A stretch of DNA of 64,000 nt, taken from NCBI GenBank assembly GCA_947568835.1, contig OX387602.1, forward strand, positions 25,657,021 to 25,721,020, given 5' to 3'. The notes below the pieces were generated by a model. The model searched no databases, was not told the DNA's origin, and saw nothing but the letters and a program-made list of their open reading frames with translations. The position numbers were made by a program, and so were the translations under genes. The DNA is from Protonemura montana (lineage: Eukaryota; Arthropoda; Insecta; Plecoptera; Nemouridae). Below, piece after piece: positions 56,443 to 64,000 of this stretch; the stretch's first letter is position 1, and each line of letters begins with the position of its first letter.

Positions 56443-59400
56443 GGCTGTCACACTTTATAGCATAACAGGCCGAATACACTCTCACAAACGACAATTTCGC
56501 ATATCAACCATAACAACAACGGTATGCATTTAGCGAATTCGTGTTGCCAATTACTTCCCATTATGCACGGCATGTATCCGAACGCTTGTAGCTCGCAAAC
56601 AAGGCGCCTCCTACGAGCAATATTTCCTCTCCAGCTTTGCCTGGCCTGGCGGGCTGGTTGGCATAACAATGCCATACCAGAGATGTTAGTTGAGGGCTAA
56701 TACGTGAACGCTGCATAAGCTGCATTAGCACTTGCACGTGCATGCTGCAGTTTGCATAGCGTTAATAAATGTGCATAATATTACACTTCGTGTTCCGTGT
56801 ATATGGTGTATTACAAAATGCATGCCTTACGGTAAATGAGCAACAAGACACCTGTGATGTATTTACGGGAAGATGATTGTTGAACAGATAGGATTCTTAG
56901 TGATTTCTTGGTGATGATTCGTCTCGAGTTGATCGCCTTGTATTACCATGTAGACTAAACCATATTAATTATGAAGCGTTAGTGCTTGAACCGCTTTCGT
57001 ATCAGGAGAAGTAATTATCTACACGAGCACGGCTTTCGGGGGTTACGCGATCAGTCAGGTAATGCTGTCTGCCGTAGCGTTGCGAATCTCGCCGCGCCGA
57101 GGTGGCGGAGGACGCTAAGCCGACGTCGCCGATCAGCCAGAACCGTGACGCCGACGCCAACGCAGACGCCGCGAGCGCCATGAGCTCAGCGACGCTCGCT
57201 CAAACACATTAACAGAAACACTTTCTAGCGCCGCCTAAAGCGAACGCGGCTGTTTATGAATCCTTCATCGAAATTTGCGCTGTGGAAAGTTTCGTGTCAA
57301 ACTTTTCACCAGTATCGTGGATGTTATGTAGATATACAATCATTCGCGAATGCCGTTTTATTGTTGGATTCCAAATTACATATATATGTATATCGCGATG
57401 AGGTAATCTCACGTATTTTTATATTATAAAATACCACTTACTTCGGAATTTCTTTATGTATAAAGGAAATTGAAAAGCAAGCGCACTCCTATAGCACCAA
57501 TAGCACTGCAGTTCAACGCAAAGTTTTTCAATATAGCAAACTATATCCACCATTTTCCGGTTTTGCTATCTACCATTACTGATTCACTTCCAGAAATCTG
57601 TTGCCCCCGAAAAACTTAAGTACAGCGCGTGGAAAAAGGACGAAGAAAGAGAGCTTTTAAAGCTGGCAGGAAAGTTTCGCCTGCTCTGGATAGGAGGACT
57701 TTCTATCCCGCCACTTTGTCCCGAAAGTTCGGGAAACTTGTGCAGCAGCGCCTTGCCGTACGCGACGCATCCCGGTGTCTTATCGCCGAGCCCCTGTCCC
57801 CGTTTGTGTGCTTTATGTGGGATCATTCGATCTAGTATAAGCACCTAATGTGATGTAGCCTATTCAACGCCGCCCAGACTCCGACAATTCCACTGACATT
57901 AGATATGCAAGGAAAAAAATCCGATTCCACGCGAAATTGCCATGCTTCAAGGTCTAAAACGGCTACATTGAATTCGCGTGGCTCACCACGGCCAAAAAAA
58001 GCATGTAAAACTCGGTATTTTGGTCGGTGTTAGTATATTGGACGTCCCCTGGATCGGACATGATAGCTTGGGCAGGAAGACCCTTTACAGAAAATGTTAT
58101 ATCCATACATGAGAAGGTAATGGGTTCACGACACCTCGCACGACAGGCGAACGACAACGGGGTGGGGTGAGGGACAACCAAATCGATACAAACGCGACGT
58201 CTCGGGATCAGAGCAACGAACACGTCGCTGTCATCCCCATGTGTGAAGGACTGTTATTACCTGTAATATCCAGGTACACGTTAGGGAGCCTGTTTAAAAT
58301 AAGCCAGCACTTGCGGGGATAAGCCCCAACAACGCTTGGCAAAGGAGGAAGGAATCCATTACCTCAGTCAACTCAGGCTGGAACCGACATCCTCTCTCTA
58401 GCGGTTACTTTCAAGAATACGTTCATCGTCAATTGCGTGGACACCGTAGTTAAAATTGTAATGTAGGCGAACACTCAGCAATCTATAACCCCTGCTAGAA
58501 GCCGCAACCATGTTTTGAAACTGAGTAATCATGTATTATCCAGAGCACGTGTCGACGCTGTGGGCAATGACTATCAGCGGCTTCGATCGCCGCGGGATTG
58601 GAAATGAGTCAAGGAGGCGTCTAGCATGTCGGCGTCGCTCATGAATAACGCACGCTCGCGCGATGCGGCAGTCAAGCAGTTGTACCGTCGCATCCAGTTG
58701 AGCTATCTAGGCGGGATTATGTCTGCACAATTGTAGACTCGAGAGATAGAAGGAGATTGGAAGAAACCCAGGGAAAAGTGCGTGAAGGAGAGGGAAAAAA
58801 GGGAACGAAAGGCTTTTCTTAAAAGAGCCGACATTGCAAAGCTGCACACGCGGCGCCGCGAAAGGTTGGAAAGTTTCTCGAGGCACGTCTCTAGCCGGCG
58901 AGACGAAGCTGCCCCAACCCCCGACCAAGTCCCCCGAAACCACCCCCCGGGAGCGCAGGCAACGTGCACACGGTGAATACCAAAACCAAGTCGGGCGAGA
59001 GTCAAAAGTTCACTCGATCCACCGCTAACTCTTTGTCAAAAAGATGAGAACTTTTGTCTATATATCCGCAATGCCGCCCCTTCCCCAACTATCCTCTATT
59101 CAGGCACCTTGCTCTACCTGAAGACAGAGAGCTCGTCTATATTGTGAGACACGAACCACGCGGATATCTAGACGTCGTTAAGATGGATTTAAGGATATCA
59201 AAGCCACAGTTCAAACTTTTCGAGACGAGGAAAGTTTCAGCTTTAAATAACCGATTAGCGTGTGTATTAGCATTATGAATCTCCGCCCTTGCTCTGACGC
59301 GCGGCTGCTCGACATTAATTTCATTCCCTGACTCACACGGTGAAGTGTAAGTACTAAGTGCCAAGGCTGCTGCAGCGCCGTGCAGAAATCAAAATGAGGC

Positions 59401-62400
59401 ACTGCGAGGGCGCATCGGTAGTTGCCATCCCCTCCTGAATGTTTCATCGCAAGCCAGGCCAGGGAAAGACTGCACGTAGATTCCAGTGTCGGCGATGTTC
59501 GCTCGCTCAGCGATGCCCCGGCAACTTCTATAAAACTGCGCTTCTTCCGTCGAATGGTAGCTATATATGTAGCGAGAATTTAGATTATATCCCGAGTAAA
59601 AGATGATAGCGTAATGGGACCGGGTAAATTACCTCCCCCTCATCCCATCCTACTCCACCTTGGCACCGCCCGGGAAACTCGACAAAATGTATGCTAAGCA
59701 GAGATACAGCGCATAAACTGTATAATGAGATTTACATTAGTGGCCGTATATAAACGTGCAAAGTGTGAACGCAATCTTTACTCTTTAAAAAAGAAAAGTG
59801 AGCAAAAGTTGGCTGCATCAACTTATTAGAGAGGCGATTGCCAAAATATACGAAATATCGCGCAACTCTGAACAGGAAAATTGGTAGAATCTACTGCATT
59901 GGGTCTAATTGTCTCCGAGAAAAACACACTTAGGGGTAGTAAACTGTCACAGATAAGTGGCGCTGGCATGCGCGTTAGGATATGCGTGCCGCGGTGCGTG
60001 CGATCTGTAAGGTTGATGTTGCATAAAAGATTCACGAGGAAAAAGAAAGGAAATCAGCAAAGTGCGCATCGTGATGGTGGAAGGCCATTAGGGTGGTCCG
60101 GGCGAGCTCAAGAGTGTAAGGGTGCAATGTGTGTACGTAATGTGCCCGGTGAACCCTGGTAGCAGCGCTTGCAGAGACTGTCCCCGAACGAAGCCAACCA
60201 TCCCCCGTCATACCTAAGCTGTTTTATATTTGACGGGTGGGGCAACAAATAAAAAAAAAAAAAATGCAATCCGTGTATTCAAGAAGTTTTCAAGAGATGT
60301 TGTGTATAAAAGGGAATATTATGTTGATGTTTCGAAATAAAGCTCAGAAATAAAGCATCGAGAGCGCACTGCAGACCGTTGTGAAAATGTCTACGCGCAA
60401 AACAAGCAGTAAAATATATTTGTTTGCTCATTAAATTTAAAGAAAACTAATTACGTGCTTGTCTGTAAGTTTTCTATCGAGAGTCGAGGACGGCGAGAGG
60501 AAGAGACCCGTGAAAGAGCACTGCGACAGGATTCTAATAAACCTTGCGCCGGGCCCCCGTTCGGCGGCTCGCCGTTCGCTCACTGGTACATGACAAACGA
60601 CTCTCAAAAGCGAGCGCGACTCGAGACAACCCCGGCTCGGCAAAACGTTGCGCTGCGACTTTCCCGACCGAGTTTCTCCGTTTTCTCTCTTATAATATCT
60701 TTTCCAATAAATAATTCATTCATAAAACATAACCACCATATTCTCTCATCCCGGCAATTCTTTTATGTATCTTCTTTTATGCATTTCTTCCCGTCGCGCC
60801 TTCCTGTTCCTCTATTTATTGCCTGCTCCAACCCTTAGTGGTGTACCTCCACTCTTCAGCGCCGAGGAACGCAGTCGAGTGGGTGAACAAACGGGCGCAT
60901 TTACATTCTGCCCCGAGACGAGGGAGACAATGTTATTTAGGGCGTCTCGACAATTTACAAAACTAATGAAAGCATCTAGCAGCAACATCAACACGATAGC
61001 GATCTGCGTCATCAAGTTTGAGAGGCACTCTACACTTTATGCCATCATTTGTACGAATTGCAGTGTTACATCCCTGCCATCATCATGGTCTGCGCTGTGC
61101 GCATGTTGCCGACGAAACCGTACACTTTATGAACAAGCACGAGTATTAAAGTTATTGCATAGGTCTACACAAGTCGTCAAGGAGGTATGATTTGAATGCT
61201 TTATGAAACAATTGACAATAACTTCATAAAATAACTATGACTAAATCGCAGCCTTGAGGTTTTATGCATCAATATTTTTGGGTCAGTATTATATTTTATA
61301 GACAAAACAGTCGTTAAAAATAACGCCACACATGTAGCAAAATCGGTGACCATATTTACTGAAGTAAAAAGCCATACTGTTCCGAATCTATCAACCTAGA
61401 TTCGATCCCATGACAATGTCCATCTATACACCTCTATCTGCCCTCTTCCACTTGACTATGCAGCCGACAGGATATAAATTGCGCGACAACCTAATGCGTT
61501 TTCCATGTTGTTTAGTATTTAAAACTAAATTTGCATATCAGATCGCGCAGAAATATATTCATCAGCCGCGGGAAATGGTCCGCGGTCGCGTATCTCACAT
61601 CAAAATTTTATGAATAATTTTCATCAGTTTAATTTGAAGGCACATGTTAATATTTCTGGCTGTCACCGCGAGAACTCTGAATTCGTCGGGTGGTTTGACA
61701 AGGCAGGGGGACATTCGCGCTCGAACAATGCCGACGAAAAGAGGGCTGTAAATATCAAGCGATGGGCCCAGTGAACAACCAGTCATTAATGAGAAAGTTA
61801 AAACTTTGTACTGAAATTAGAATTAAATTTATATCTTTGCTGTAACTTTCAAAAATGTGTGTTTTTCAATTCCCCCGAGTTGTCTTTAAAAAAGCATGTA
61901 ACATCGAAAATAAGATCGAAAGTACACAGAAACATTAAGCAAACAACGCATGCTCTACTCGGATTCATAATATAAATGCAATTACGTACTAATGCATCTC
62001 TGCTTGCATGTGGAATCACGTGGGCGTAGGATATCAGCTACGTGTCTACAGCACACGAGTAGGTTGCACGTGAGCCGTGCCCCACGCACTGCACACGCAC
62101 AATGCACGTAACTGAATCGATAAGTAGACGAAGTGCGGGCGAAGGGAGGGAGACGAATTTATGGAAAACTGCAGTGCATGTACTCGTCACGAATTCTTTC
62201 GATCCCATTAAAACTGGATTCTCAGAAAATTAAAACATGTTCGCCGGGTACGAGATCGAAAAGTCGTATCATCACAAATGTGCGTGCGTTCTACGCGTTT
62301 TCCACTGACACATTAATGTTTCTCAAAATTCTGTCGCACTTTTCCGTTCTAAAAATTGGGTTTCATTTGGGGATAACGCGCTAACTCATTAATGCAATAA

Positions 62401-64000
62401 TACCTACATTAAAACAATGATAACGGATTAAATTAATTTAATTTTCGGACCTTTTAAACATGAAACGTTGTCAGAAATCAAAATGAAAGTCATGTACAGC
62501 GTCCATAAATCACAAGTGAATGCAAAATAATTAAATATGTTCTCGAATTTCGCAATTTATGAAAGCAATTTGAAATTGGAGTTGATTACTCGTGGAGTTT
62601 GGTTTGCATCAGTCGTTGGACACATTGATGTCCCTCGGCCCCGCGTTTCACGGCTTGTTTAACAGCGACTGACAGTTTATTTAAATTTAAAGCTTAGGAG
62701 TTATACGTATAGCATACTGCCTTCCACGACCCCACCCCTAACGCTCACCCTACCATTCTACTCTCACTTTTATCAACTTATAGGCAAACTCAATTTGGAG
62801 TCAGCTAAAATACCCCCGAATGAATATCATAATTTGCCGCATGAACAAAAGGAATGTAAAAATCCGACTGGGATTCGATACCCTACTGTCTAGCTTATGA
62901 GAAAAAATACCATCACAAAGTGCCCCTGCCAGCTCAACTCGTAAGTGAAATTTCGCAAATTATTTCAGTGACGGGATTTCCAAATAGTACTTATTAAAAC
63001 AGAAAACTAATTCCCAAGATTGTTATTATTGGTAGCAAGATTCTCATAAAAACTCTAAAAGCAAAACATCTTGGCAATTAGAGTAAAAGATAATTTGCAA
63101 TGTTTTTCAAAAATGACAGTTGGCCCGCATAAACCCTCAAAACGACCGATGACGCCTCTGCCGGCCAAGTATGTACTCTCGCTGAACGGAGTATTGTCTC
63201 GTTGAAATCTGTCCCGTCTCTGGATTATTAGGGTAACTAAAGCTATTCCTGCGCCACTTTACCCAAAATACGCTGTAGTCATTTAAGATGCTCTGCCAAT
63301 ACAACATTTCCATTACAACATATACCCAGTGACCTCGAACCAGGTTAAACTGTTGTTTGCATCTAAATAAAACCGTCGATTCACCTCTTCAATAAGTTAA
63401 TTTACACGATAAAAGCAAACAGGGAGAAATACACGAATAATCCGATCCCACTGCTCAAGCGCTACGGTTCTAACTAGCTTTATTTCATGCTGCGGTTGAT
63501 GTAGGTGCTTCTCTTTATTTATGATAGCCGGTAAATTTATAAGCAGTTTTATCAGACAATCTCCAGGGAGCGAGTGCTTTGCATTCGTTAGCGAACTTGG
63601 CTGCTGCTATCGCCCGTGCACAAGGAGCGGGCCGTTTGGCGTCGACGACGTCGGGGTAAGTGTACTCCTTGTATAACGTGCAGGCCCGCATCAAAGTTGT
63701 GACGACCCGCGCCTCAGCTTGCGACGCCGGCATGCGTCACGGCGCCCTCGACGCTTCCAAATCACACACACTCTAATTGTCCACGAAAGACATACCTATT
63801 TACTTAGGAGCAGCAATTATAGAAGGGAATGTCGTCGAATTTTCCACTTCCAGAAACGCATTTAGCATACGCAGTGGATCCTGTTTACAATTGCGGACTG
63901 GGGAGGTAAAACTTTCCACAAAACTTCCAAAATGAAGTCAACAGAATTGTTCTTTAGAAATAACACAATAATCCGGCGACCAAAGAACCGTTGCACAACA

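Larger units (their letters stand above)
38815..64000 (-). other. Probable long upstream mbl intron (no coding exon found)
   Basis: Acceptor tcggttccag at the left edge; no exon with a VCREFQR-type finger 1 or any other recognisable coding segment on either strand to the end of the window. From about 40.3 kb the sequence is clearly richer in CpG and GC than the rest of mbl, with several very CpG-dense patches (for example near 47.1, 47.9, 50.05, 53.65 and 57.1 kb). Some of these could be alternative promoters or enhancers. Long first introns are usual in muscleblind genes of insects. Confidence 0.55.

Noticed and set aside
60455-61190. Two overlapping plus-strand frames of 127 and 141 codons
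   Set aside because: Composition looks non-coding and there is no similarity I recognise.
62855-62945. Minus-strand GGTATCGAATCCCAG, B-box-like
   Set aside because: Possible SINE head, but the A-box is not convincing; left out of the feature list.

Overview
The window is eukaryotic nuclear DNA, most likely from an arthropod and probably an insect. The evidence is short GT-AG-bounded exons in long introns, many decayed non-LTR retrotransposons and tRNA-derived SINEs, and two genes whose proteins read best as insect orthologues. No prokaryotic gene, operon, rRNA gene or CRISPR array is present. I cannot name the species.

Layout: (1) 1-7.2 kb, plus strand: the 3' half of a leucine-rich-repeat/calponin-homology (LRCH) gene. 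There are five internal coding exons, then two alternative last exons. One (about 4.6 kb) ends in a hydrophobic membrane tail; the other (about 7.1 kb) ends in a short soluble tail. The LRR exons lie upstream of the window. (2) 7.2-8.6 kb: 3' UTR and intergenic DNA. (3) 8.6-19.5 kb: a dense nested repeat block. It holds a ~1.2 kb inverted repeat, TIR-bearing DNA-transposon-like sequence, a foldback element with a hammerhead-like core, three non-LTR retrotransposon 3' ends, two direct ~1.5 kb repeat units and many tRNA-like heads. (4) 19.5-24.4 kb: AT-rich intergenic DNA with little recognisable. (5) 24.4-38.8 kb, minus strand: the body of muscleblind (mbl), a CCCH zinc-finger splicing regulator. 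(6) 38.8-64 kb: no recognisable exon, visibly richer in CpG, most simply the long mbl intron upstream of the zinc-finger-2 exon. The exon with zinc finger 1 and the start codon was not found and is probably beyond the right edge.

Reading mbl 5' to 3' (high to low coordinate) I find: the zinc-finger-2 exon (38.8 kb), the ATNPYLTG linker exon (37.4 kb), a canonical second tandem zinc finger exon (35.1 kb), a KKRARDPSDD exon (32.3 kb), a 42-nt microexon (30.6 kb) and a terminal exon with a stop (30.3-29.6 kb). About 4.5 kb further on are two exons encoding a THIRD muscleblind-type tandem CCCH pair (25.1 and 24.7 kb). A small bridging exon candidate lies at 26.1 kb. Several of these exons are absent from long-ORF searches and rest on splice sites plus family resemblance. 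All junction phases are mutually compatible, so exon skipping could give proteins with one, two or possibly three tandem zinc fingers. The third pair, the YGCY cluster beside the 32.3 kb exon and the membrane-tail alternative exon of LRCH are the observations most worth checking.
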